A stretch of 64,000 nt of DNA from Allobogoriella alba (GTDB lineage: Bacteria; Actinomycetota; Actinomycetes; Actinomycetales; Actinomycetaceae), in contig NZ_JBHTCQ010000004.1 of assembly GCF_042665525.1 (NCBI RefSeq), positions 124,001 to 188,000 of the forward strand, written 5' to 3'. This document shows, in pieces, positions 26,643-34,097 of this stretch (position 1 is the first letter of the stretch; each line of letters opens with the position of its first letter). A program made the translations under genes and the position numbers. The notes below the pieces were generated by a model. The model was not told the origin of the DNA and did no database searches. It was given only the letters and a program-made list of their open reading frames with translations.

Positions 26643-27461
26643 ATGCCGCTGACGGTCACCACGCGCAACGCGCGCTTCCAGGTCCTGCAGAGCCTGCTCA
26701 CCAACCGCACGAAGCGAACCCGCGCCGGGGAGTTCCTCGTGCAGGGGGTTCGCCCGATCACGATGGCGGTCGAGCACGGGTGGGAGGTCAGGTCGCTGCT
26801 CTACGACGGCGACCGCCGACTGTCCACCTGGGCGCGGCGGGTCCTGGACGGCACGCCTGACGCCGAGCACGTCCGGATGTCCTCGTCCCTGCTCGCCGAG
26901 CTCGGTGAGAAGGGTGACGGCGAGGTCGAGCTGCTGGCTGTCGTGGCCATGCCGCCGGACGACCTGTCCCGCGTGCCGGTCGATGGCGACTTCCTCGGCG
27001 TCGTGCTCGACCGGCCGAGCCAGCCGGGCAACATCGGCTCGGTGGTCCGCTCGGCGGACGCGTTCGGCGCGCACGGCGTGATCACCACCGGGCACGGCGC
27101 CGACGCGTACGACCCCCGGTCGGTACGCGCCTCGACCGGCTCCCTGTTCGCCACGCCGGTCGTGCGGGTGCCCTCCCAGCGCGAGGTGCTCACCTGGGTC
27201 GAGTCCTGCCGCGCGGCAGGGACGCCGATCGTCGTCGTCGCCACCGACGAGAACGGTGACGCGGACCTGGCCGACTTCGACCTGACCCTCCCGGTGCTGC
27301 TGCTCGTGGGCAACGAGGGCTCCGGGCTGTCCCGGGCGTGGCGGGACGCGGCCGACGTCACGCTGCAGATCCCGATCACCGGGTCGGCGAGCTCGCTCAA
27401 CGCCGCAAACGCCGCGTCGATCGCCCTGTACGAGGCGCGCCGTCAGCGCCTGCCGCAGTAG
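26643..27461 (+). CDS. TrmH/SpoU-family RNA 2'-O-methyltransferase
   Basis: A 272-residue SPOUT-class methyltransferase that probably methylates a ribose 2'-OH in tRNA or rRNA using SAM. The three SpoU motifs are intact: DRPSQPGNIGSVVRSADAFG, LLVGNEGSGLS and ITGSASSLNAANAASIALYE, forming the trefoil-knot SAM site. An N-terminal substrate-binding region covers about residues 1-110. The target nucleotide cannot be told from sequence. A strong bidirectional hairpin terminator lies 30 bp after the stop. Confidence 0.88.
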   Translation: MPLTVTTRNARFQVLQSLLTNRTKRTRAGEFLVQGVRPITMAVEHGWEVRSLLYDGDRRLSTWARRVLDGTPDAEHVRMSSSLLAELGEKGDGEVELLAVVAMPPDDLSRVPVDGDFLGVVLDRPSQPGNIGSVVRSADAFGAHGVITTGHGADAYDPRSVRASTGSLFATPVVRVPSQREVLTWVESCRAAGTPIVVVATDENGDADLADFDLTLPVLLLVGNEGSGLSRAWRDAADVTLQIPITGSASSLNAANAASIALYEARRQRLPQ

Positions 27462-27490
27462 CCACCCCGCGCGGCGGAAGGCCAGGCACG

Positions 27491-27530
27491 ACGAAGGCCC
27501 CGACGCTCCTTCGAGCGGCGGGGCCTTCGT
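27491..27530. terminator. bidirectional terminator between trmH-like gene and rpsA
   Basis: ACGAAGGCCCCG (27491-27502) pairs perfectly with CGGGGCCTTCGT (27519-27530); the loop contains an inner CGCT/AGCG stem. The AAGGCCCC/GGGGCCTT form with terminal A/T bases serves both convergent genes, although the T-run is short on each side. Confidence 0.8.
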
Positions 27531-27556
27531 TCAGCCGGACGTGCGGCCGGTCAGGG

Positions 27557-29062
27557 TCACTGGCCGGTCAGCTTCTCCCGCAGCGCGGCGAGCGCCTCGT
27601 CGGAGGCGAGGGTGCCACCGGCCTGGGCCGGCGACGAGTAGCTGGTGGCACCGGCGGGAGCAGCCGCCGCACCACCGCCGCCGCCACCGCCGCCGCCGCT
27701 GGTCTGGCCGGTCTCCGCGGCCTCGGCGTCGGCGTCGATAGCGGCCTGCACCTGCTTCTTGTGGGCCTCCCAGCGCTCGTGCGCCTTGGCGTACTCGGCC
27801 TCCCAGGCCTCGCGCTGGGCCTCGTAGCCCTCGAGCCACTCGTTGGTCTCCGGGTCGAAGCCCTCGGGGTACTTGTAGTTGCCCTGCTCGTCGTACTCCG
27901 CGGCCATGCCGTACAGCGACGGGTCGAAGTCGTCGCTGTTGGGGTCGACGCCCTCGTTGGCCTGCTTGAGCGACAGCGAGATGCGCCGACGCTCCAGGTC
28001 GATGTCGATGACCTTGACGAAGACCTCGTCGCCGACCTTCGCGACCTGCTCCGGCACCTCGATGTGGCGCTGCGCCAGCTCGGAGATGTGGACCAGGCCC
28101 TCGATGCCGTCCTCGACACGCACGAACGCGCCGAACGGGACGAGCTTGGTGACCTTGCCGGGGACGACCTGGCCGATGGCGTGCGTCCTGGCGAACGCCT
28201 GCCACGGGTCCTCCTGGGTCGCCTTGAGCGAGAGGGACACGCGCTCGCGGTCCATGTCCACGTCGAGCACCTCGACGGTGACCTCCTGGCCGACCTCGAC
28301 GACCTCGTTCGGGTGGTCGATGTGCTTCCAGGACAGCTCGGAGACGTGCACCAGACCGTCCACACCGCCGAGGTCCACGAACGCACCGAAGTTGACGATC
28401 GAGGAGACGACGCCCGGGCGGACCTGGCCCTTCTGCAGGGTCTGCAGGAAGTTGGAGCGGACCTCGGACTGGGTCTGCTCGAGCCAGGCGCGGCGCGAGA
28501 GCACGACGTTGTTGCGGTTCTTGTCGAGCTCGATGATCTTGGCCTCGAGCTCCTTGCCGACGTACGGCTGGAGGTCACGGACGCGGCGCATCTCCACCAG
28601 GGAGGCGGGGAGGAAGCCACGCAGGCCGATGTCGAGGATCAGGCCGCCCTTGACGACCTCGATGACGGTGCCGGTGACGACGCCGTCCTCGTCCTTGATC
28701 TTCTCGATGGTGCTCCAGGCCCGCTCGTACTGCGCACGCTTCTTCGACAGGAGCAGCCGGCCCTCCTTGTCCTCCTTCTGGAGGACCAGGGCCTCGATCT
28801 GGTCACCGACGGAGACGACCTCGTCGGGGTCGACGTCGTGCTTGATGGACAGCTCGCGGGAGAGGATCACGCCCTCGGTCTTGTAGCCGATGTCGAGGAG
28901 GACCTCGTCCCGGTCGACCTTGACGATCGTGCCCTCGACGATGTCCCCGTCGTTGAAGTACTTGATGGTCTCGTCGATCGCGGCGAGGAGCTCTTCCTCG
29001 GAACCGATGTCGTTGACGGCCACCTGGGGGGACGTCGGCTGGGTGGGCGTAGTGGTGGTCAT
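27557..29062 (-). CDS. rpsA: 30S ribosomal protein S1
   Basis: A 501-residue S1 protein that helps mRNA binding to the 30S subunit. Four S1 RNA-binding repeats start at about residues 40, 125, 210 and 297, with motifs GDIVEGTIVKVDRDEVLLDI, GLILDIGLRGFLPASLVE, VNFGAFVDLGGVDGLVHVSE and VPFGAFVRVEDGIEGLVHIS. The tail beyond residue 400 is acidic and carries a run of about nine glycines before AAAAPAGATSYSS. The ATG at 29062 has GGAG ten bases upstream. A sigma-70-like promoter is seen about 180 bp upstream, leaving a long 5' leader that may hold autoregulation. Confidence 0.96.
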   Translation of the reverse strand: MTTTTPTQPTSPQVAVNDIGSEEELLAAIDETIKYFNDGDIVEGTIVKVDRDEVLLDIGYKTEGVILSRELSIKHDVDPDEVVSVGDQIEALVLQKEDKEGRLLLSKKRAQYERAWSTIEKIKDEDGVVTGTVIEVVKGGLILDIGLRGFLPASLVEMRRVRDLQPYVGKELEAKIIELDKNRNNVVLSRRAWLEQTQSEVRSNFLQTLQKGQVRPGVVSSIVNFGAFVDLGGVDGLVHVSELSWKHIDHPNEVVEVGQEVTVEVLDVDMDRERVSLSLKATQEDPWQAFARTHAIGQVVPGKVTKLVPFGAFVRVEDGIEGLVHISELAQRHIEVPEQVAKVGDEVFVKVIDIDLERRRISLSLKQANEGVDPNSDDFDPSLYGMAAEYDEQGNYKYPEGFDPETNEWLEGYEAQREAWEAEYAKAHERWEAHKKQVQAAIDADAEAAETGQTSGGGGGGGGGAAAAPAGATSYSSPAQAGGTLASDEALAALREKLTGQ

Positions 29063-29241
29063 GTAGTGGTGGACTCCGATGCGGACAGGGATTCGGTACG
29101 TGCGTCACGTACGGGTTGACAGGATGGTGTTGTTCGCGACGGCTGACGTTCCCGAGGGGGCCGTCCCGGCGTCGCGAGTCGTCGGGCACCGACGGCTCGA
29201 ACCGGTCGGACCGGCGAGAGGCCGTACTGCGCCAAAGAATG

Positions 29242-29271
29242 ATCTTACCGACGCCGCATCATGCCGGGCAA
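29242..29271 (-). promoter_or_regulatory. sigma-70-type promoter of rpsA
   Basis: TTGCCC and TAAGAT on the minus strand are separated by 18 bp, close to the housekeeping consensus. It predicts an rpsA 5' leader of about 170 nt. The rest of the 265-bp gap between rpsA and the upstream gene's stop shows no gene. Confidence 0.6.
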
Positions 29272-29327
29272 CCGATCGGGTGGTGCCGTCCGTGCGGTGC
29301 GCGTGAGATGCCTCTCGTCGTGGGCTC

Positions 29328-31133
29328 TCACGGGACGTCCAGCAGTGCGAGGACCTCCGGGCCCCGGCCGACGATCTCGTCACCGACGGCGCCGGTGTAG
29401 ATGCCGTACGGCTGGTTGATCTCGGGACCGACCGCCTGCCCGGTGTCCATCGACAGGGCACGGGTGTCGAACGATCCCACGAGCACGTCGCGCACGTCCC
29501 CGTCGGGGGTGGTCCGCACGATCGGCGGGTCGGTGAGGTCGACGTCGCGGTTGTGCCAGATCACCTCGTCCGCGTCAGGGGCGAGGAGGACAATGCCGTT
29601 CTCCCCGGAGACGAACGTGTGGCCCTGAGAGGTGCCGGCGGCGGGGGCGACGGGCATGCCGAACGCAGAGCCGGTGCCGAGGTCCTGGAAGGGGCCGTTG
29701 ACCTGACCTGTGTCGAGGTCCACGGAGAAGATCCGGCCGTCGTCGTCCGCGAAGACTGGTCGGGTCACGTCGGTGTCGCCGTTGCCGTCGGTGTCCGGGA
29801 AGAGCAGCCGGATGGTGCGCACCTCGTGCAGCCGCTCGCCTCTGTAGGAGTAGGCGACGACGCCGTTCCCCTCGTTGCACCAGAGCCGCTCGCCGTCGTC
29901 CACCAGCCGGGAGCAGTGCGGCATCATGACCAGCTCGCCGTTAGCGGGGTCGAGGAACGCGGTGCGTGAGCCGGCCCAGATCGCCAGCGTGCCGCCGTCC
30001 TGCCCGACCTCGCGGAACCTCGGGCGGTCCAGCACCACGCCGTCGCGGTCCACGCCCGCACCGTCCCGGCCGATGATCCGGTTCCGGGAGAACATCTCGT
30101 CGTGCCCCTCCTGCTTGGAGAGGTCACGGGACCAGACCTGCTCGAGCTCGGTGGAGAACCCGCGCACGACGGCGTGGGGGTTCGGCTCGCGCTCCTCGAG
30201 GACCACGAGGGTGTCGTCGATGACGTGGACCGCGGACGCCCAGGCGTCGACGTCGGCCGTGGCGCGGTCCTCCCCGGTCGCGGGGTCCAGGAGGTGCAGG
30301 CGCCACCGGGTGCCGATACCCGTGGCCTGGTCACGTTCCAGGACGGAGGCGCAGAAGAGGCCGGCATCGATCGCCTCCGGCGCGCACAGGGCACCGTCGA
30401 GCTCGCGCTCCCACTGCTCGTTCCCGTTCGCCCGGTCGACGCCGTGCGCCACGATCTCGCCGTCGTCGCTGGTGCCCGTGAGCACGACCCACGTCCCGCC
30501 GGCGCGGGAGAGGTACGGCGGACCGTCGAACGAACCGTCCACGTGGCCCACGAGCTCCGGTGCCCCCAGGTCCTCGCGGAGGTCTGTGGCCGCCAGCTGC
30601 CAGGTCGCGGTCACGTCGCTGGAGGTGGGCGCGGGCGCCGAGGTGCCGGACGGCGGCCCGGAGCTGTCGTCGGCCCCGGTGACACCCTCGAGGATCGCCA
30701 CGCAGCCACGGAAGAGCGCGAAGATCACCAGCACGACGACGAGCCCGACCCAACGCTTCCGGTGCCGGCTGGCCGGCCGGCGCGGGGAGGCCCAGGGGGC
30801 GCCCGGCCGGGCACCGGTCGGCCAGGTCGGAGGAGGAGCTCCGCCTCCCGTGGTGGGCGGCCCGTACGGACCCGTGTGGCCGGCCGCTCCCGGCTGCTGC
30901 GGGGCGTGCTGGGGCGGCGCCTGGGCGGCCTGCTGCTGCGCCTGCCGTGCCTCCGCCTGCTGCTGCGCCACGGGTGTCGGCCGACCCTGCTGGCCGGCGA
31001 TGTACTGGTCGACGTCGAGCCGGGCCACCAGATCCCCGTACGGACCGTCGGAGGAGCCTCCGCCGGGGCGCGGCGCCGCACCGTACGCTCCGTAGTACTG
31101 CGGCTCGCCGCCCTGACCTCGACCGTCGCTCAC
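29328..31133 (-). CDS. membrane-anchored beta-propeller-like (PQQ-type) protein
   Basis: A 601-residue protein of unknown role. Residues 1-125 are a cytoplasmic Gln/Pro/Gly-rich stretch (VAQQQAEARQAQQQAAQAPP). One membrane helix lies at about 129-148 (WVGLVVVLVIFALFRGCVAI). The remainder is an extracytoplasmic domain of repeated beta motifs with PQQ/WD-like spacing (GDLVARLD-type, GTWVVLTG, TGEDRATADVDAWASAV, GGTLAIWAGSRTAFLDPANG, DGRIFSVDLDTGQVNGPFQD). The GTG at 31133 has AGGGGG upstream. It is a tandem paralogue of the lipoprotein encoded just upstream, so both likely arose by duplication. A sensor or envelope scaffold is possible; no enzyme motif is seen. Confidence 0.78.
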   Translation of the reverse strand: MSDGRGQGGEPQYYGAYGAAPRPGGGSSDGPYGDLVARLDVDQYIAGQQGRPTPVAQQQAEARQAQQQAAQAPPQHAPQQPGAAGHTGPYGPPTTGGGAPPPTWPTGARPGAPWASPRRPASRHRKRWVGLVVVLVIFALFRGCVAILEGVTGADDSSGPPSGTSAPAPTSSDVTATWQLAATDLREDLGAPELVGHVDGSFDGPPYLSRAGGTWVVLTGTSDDGEIVAHGVDRANGNEQWERELDGALCAPEAIDAGLFCASVLERDQATGIGTRWRLHLLDPATGEDRATADVDAWASAVHVIDDTLVVLEEREPNPHAVVRGFSTELEQVWSRDLSKQEGHDEMFSRNRIIGRDGAGVDRDGVVLDRPRFREVGQDGGTLAIWAGSRTAFLDPANGELVMMPHCSRLVDDGERLWCNEGNGVVAYSYRGERLHEVRTIRLLFPDTDGNGDTDVTRPVFADDDGRIFSVDLDTGQVNGPFQDLGTGSAFGMPVAPAAGTSQGHTFVSGENGIVLLAPDADEVIWHNRDVDLTDPPIVRTTPDGDVRDVLVGSFDTRALSMDTGQAVGPEINQPYGIYTGAVGDEIVGRGPEVLALLDVP

Positions 31134-31179
31134 CTGGACCCCCTGCTCACCGGGTGCACCTTAGCGTCCCATCCCGCGC

Positions 31180-32589
31180 TCAGCGGAGGTCCAGCGCGGC
31201 GACGGCGTACGAGGAGACCCCGGCGATCCCGTCACCGACGGGGAGCGTCTGCGCGGCGGGCACCTGGTGGGACTCGACGACCTCGCCGGTCTCCGGGGAG
31301 AGCAGGAGGAGGTCCTCCCCGCCGCCCAGGACGATCCGGCCGTCGTGCACGTAGGGCGGGAATGCGGTGCTGAGCTCGGGGAGGTCGTCGGTGCGCCACA
31401 CGACCTCGTCCGCGTCCGGCCCGAGCAGGGCGAGGCCGGACCCGTCGAACGCGGTCGTCACGAGGGTGTAGGTCTCCCGGTCGCTCGCCGTCGTGTACGC
31501 CCACGCGCTGTCCACCGGCTCGCCGTAGGCCGGGCCGACCTCACCCGTCTCCGCGTCGACCGTGACCAGGTGCCCGTCGCGGTCGGCGAAGACCGGACGA
31601 GCGCGGGCCGAGATCATCTCGACGTGCTCGGCCTGCACCTCGCGCTCGCCCGCATACGTCCAGGACGACACCTCGAAGTGCCGGCCGCCGCGGTTGCACC
31701 ACAGCCGCTCGCCGTCGTCGGCCAGGGTCACGCATGCGGGCAAGGCGAGCAGGTCCCCGCTGGTCACGTCCACCAGGGCCGCACCCGCCCCGGCTCCGGC
31801 GGCGAGGACGCCGCCGTCGGGCCCGAAGCCGTCGAGACTGATCCGTTCGAGCATCGGACCGGTCCACCGGGTCGGCCGGACCGGGCTCGGGGACGACCGC
31901 GAGTCGTCCGCGGACGGGAAGAACCGGGACACGCCGTCCCGCCCGGCCAGGTCGAGCGTCCACGCCTCCGTCAGGTCCGGTGCGAAGCCGCGGAGACGGA
32001 CGCTCTCCTCCATCTCCGGCTGCTCCAGCAGCACGATCGTCCCGGCGGTCACGTGGACCGCCGAGACCCAGCCGTCGATCTCCGCGGTGGCCCGGTCCTC
32101 CCCCGTCTCCGGGTCGATCAGGTGCAGGCGCCAGCGCGACCCCTCGCCGGTCCCGGTGTCGAACTCGACCACGGAGGCGCAGAACAGCGACCCGCCGAGC
32201 AGCTGGTCGGCGCACAGCGCGCCGTCGAGCTCGCGGGACCACAGTGCGGCCCCGCTGCCGGCCTGAAGGCCGTGGACGTGGACGGCCGCGGCGGCGGGTT
32301 CGTCCGCGCCCGTCACACCGGTGAGCGCGATCCAGGTGTCCCCCGTGCCGATCAGCCACGTCTCCTCGCCGGTGCCGTCCACCGAGGCGAGGAGCTCCGC
32401 GCCGGTGGGCTCCCCGTAGAGCGCCTCGACCTCCGTCACCCAGGTGACGAGCCCGTCGTCGCTCGACGGTGCGGGACTCGACGGTGCGGGACTCGACGGT
32501 GCGGGACTCGGCCCCGGTTCGGGGTCCGGCGCGCACCCCGCGGTCAGGAGCAGCGCAGCTCCGCACAGCGCCACGGTCAGTCCGCGCAC
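31180..32589 (-). CDS. lipoprotein with beta-propeller-like repeats, paralogue of next gene
   Basis: A 469-residue putative lipoprotein. The GTG at 32589 follows GGGGGG and gives a signal peptide VRGLTVALCGAALLLTAGC with a perfect lipobox (LTAGC), so the mature protein starts at Cys19 and is lipid-anchored outside the membrane. A Ser/Pro/Ala linker comes from three 15-bp DNA repeats. The main domain shares blocks with the neighbour at 29328-31133, for example RWRLHLIDPETGEDRATAE, WSRELDGALCA and LFCASVVEFD. Function unknown. In-frame codons upstream of 32589 lie in the antisense of the next gene and are rejected. Confidence 0.8.
   Translation of the reverse strand: MRGLTVALCGAALLLTAGCAPDPEPGPSPAPSSPAPSSPAPSSDDGLVTWVTEVEALYGEPTGAELLASVDGTGEETWLIGTGDTWIALTGVTGADEPAAAAVHVHGLQAGSGAALWSRELDGALCADQLLGGSLFCASVVEFDTGTGEGSRWRLHLIDPETGEDRATAEIDGWVSAVHVTAGTIVLLEQPEMEESVRLRGFAPDLTEAWTLDLAGRDGVSRFFPSADDSRSSPSPVRPTRWTGPMLERISLDGFGPDGGVLAAGAGAGAALVDVTSGDLLALPACVTLADDGERLWCNRGGRHFEVSSWTYAGEREVQAEHVEMISARARPVFADRDGHLVTVDAETGEVGPAYGEPVDSAWAYTTASDRETYTLVTTAFDGSGLALLGPDADEVVWRTDDLPELSTAFPPYVHDGRIVLGGGEDLLLLSPETGEVVESHQVPAAQTLPVGDGIAGVSSYAVAALDLR
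32464..32508 (-). repeat. three 15-bp in-frame repeats in the lipoprotein linker
   Basis: The unit CGACGGTGCGGGACT occurs three times in tandem without change and encodes SSPAP repeats after the lipobox. Such repeats can change copy number and alter the tether length. Confidence 0.9.
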
Positions 32590-32691
32590 GTTCCCCCCGT
32601 CGTCGACTTGTCCGACGCGAGAGTACTGGCCGGCCGCGCCCCGCCCCATGGGGCCCCCTCCCCACGGCCGGCATCGGCCACACTGGCCTGT

Positions 32692-33504
32692 ATGGCGGAC
32701 AACCCGGCGCGGGCCGGCTACGAGGAGGTCGACGGCCAGGCCGCCGCGGCCGCCAACGCCCGGTGGTGGTCGGACACCTCCGAGGAGTACCTCACCGAGC
32801 ACGGCGCGTTCCTCGGCGACGCGGACTTCACCTGGTGCCCCGAGGGCCTCCGCGAGGCGGACGCACGGCTGCTCGGTCCGCCGGAGTCGCTGCGCGCCTC
32901 CCGAGTGCTCGAGATCGGCTGCGGCGCCGCACAGTGCTCGCGGTGGCTGGCGGCGCACGGCGTGGACGTCGTGGCCACCGACGTCTCCGCCGGGATGCTC
33001 CGGCGGGCGGCCGAGCTGGACGCCGCCACCGGCACCGCCGTGACCGCGGTGCTGGCCGACGCTCGCCGGTTGCCGTTCGCGGAGGAGTCCTTCGACGTCG
33101 CGTTCACCGCGTTCGGCGCCATCCCGTTCGTCCCGGACGCCCGAGCCGTGCACGCGGAGGTCGCGCGGGTGCTGCGGCCGGGCGGACGATGGGTCTTCGC
33201 GGTCACCCATCCGATCCGCTGGGCGTTCCCCGACGACCCGACCCGCCACGGCCTGACGGCGACACGCTCCTACTTCGACCGCACCCCGTACGTCGAGCAC
33301 GACGCGGCCGGGCGACCGACCTACGCCGAGTTCCACCGCACGCTCGGGGACCATGTCCGCGACGTCGTCGCAGCGGGCCTGGTGATCGGGGACCTCATCG
33401 AGCCCGAGTGGCCGGAGGGCCACGAGCGCGTCTGGGGCGGGTGGGGCCCGGAGCGCGGCCGGCTGCTGCCCGGGACCGCCATCGTCGTGACGAGGCGCCC
33501 CTGA
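32692..33504 (+). CDS. class I SAM-dependent methyltransferase
   Basis: A 270-residue methyltransferase. SAM motif I is VLEIGCGAAQCSRWLAAHG near residue 70, followed by VVATDVSAGML (acidic end of strand 2), ADARRLPFAEESFDVAFTAF (motif II) and ARVLRPGGRWVFAVTHPIRW (motif III). The WWSDTSEEYLTEHGAFLG segment at the start is shared with many actinobacterial homologues. The substrate is unknown. The start lacks a clear ribosome site. The 102 bp separating it from the divergent lipoprotein gene holds no obvious promoter. Its stop overlaps the next gene by one base. Confidence 0.87.
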   Translation: MADNPARAGYEEVDGQAAAAANARWWSDTSEEYLTEHGAFLGDADFTWCPEGLREADARLLGPPESLRASRVLEIGCGAAQCSRWLAAHGVDVVATDVSAGMLRRAAELDAATGTAVTAVLADARRLPFAEESFDVAFTAFGAIPFVPDARAVHAEVARVLRPGGRWVFAVTHPIRWAFPDDPTRHGLTATRSYFDRTPYVEHDAAGRPTYAEFHRTLGDHVRDVVAAGLVIGDLIEPEWPEGHERVWGGWGPERGRLLPGTAIVVTRRP

Positions 33505-33944
33505 TGCGGCTCGGCGCGGACGCGTGCCGGCAGCGGCTGGCGGGGTCCCGGGTGGCGCACCTCGCGACGGCGGACGGGGCCGGGGTGCCGCACATCGTCC
33601 CGGTGGCCTTCGCCGTCGTGCCCGACGCCGGCGCCCCGGCCGGGGCCGCGATCGTCACCGCCGTCGACCACAAGCCGAAGACGACGACGGCGCTGAAGCG
33701 GCTGCGCAACCTCGCCGACAACCCCCGCGCCGCCGTCCTGGTGGACCACTACGACGAGGACTGGACGGCCCTGTGGTGGGTGCGGGCCGACGGCACGACC
33801 ACGCTCGAGGCGTCCGGAGCCGGCTGGGCGGCCGCCCGGGCGGCGCTGGTCGAGAAGTACCCGCAGTACCGGCGTCGTCCGCCGGAAGGGCCGGTGGTGC
33901 ACCTTCGGGTCGCACGCTGGACGGGCTGGGCAGCCAGTCCCTGA
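33504..33944 (+). CDS. PPOX-class, probably F420-dependent, oxidoreductase (TIGR03668-like)
   Basis: A 146-residue split-barrel flavin/deazaflavin-binding protein. Markers are RVAHLATADGAGVPHIVPVAFAV at the N-terminus, AVDHKPKTTTALKRLRNLADN in the middle and VLVDHYDEDWTALWWVRADG, all typical of the TIGR03668 group in actinobacteria, which is thought to use F420. Its natural substrate is unknown. Its ATG overlaps the methyltransferase stop (TGATG), so the two are translationally coupled. Confidence 0.85.
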   Translation: MRLGADACRQRLAGSRVAHLATADGAGVPHIVPVAFAVVPDAGAPAGAAIVTAVDHKPKTTTALKRLRNLADNPRAAVLVDHYDEDWTALWWVRADGTTTLEASGAGWAAARAALVEKYPQYRRRPPEGPVVHLRVARWTGWAASP

Positions 33945-33961
33945 CTCCACGCGTCACCGAC

Positions 33962-34097
33962 GCCGCTCGTCCCTCGCGACTGCCCCCGCCTCGGGCTCGT
34001 CAGTGCGCCGTGCCCGATGACGCACCTCCTCACCCTCCGGCTCCACCAGCCGCTCGTCCCTCGCGACTGCCTCCGCCTCGGGCTCGTCAGTGCGCCG
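33962..34097. repeat. 49-bp direct repeat pair covering the polA stop codon
   Basis: Two 49-bp copies (33962-34010 and 34049-34097) differ by one base and lie 87 bp apart. The second copy contains the polA stop codon and last codons. On the polA strand each reads TGACGAGCCCGAGGCGGAGG onward and includes GCGAGGGACGAGCGGC, the same core as the repeats at 18001-18142. The region lies between convergent PPOX and polA genes. Confidence 0.9.
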
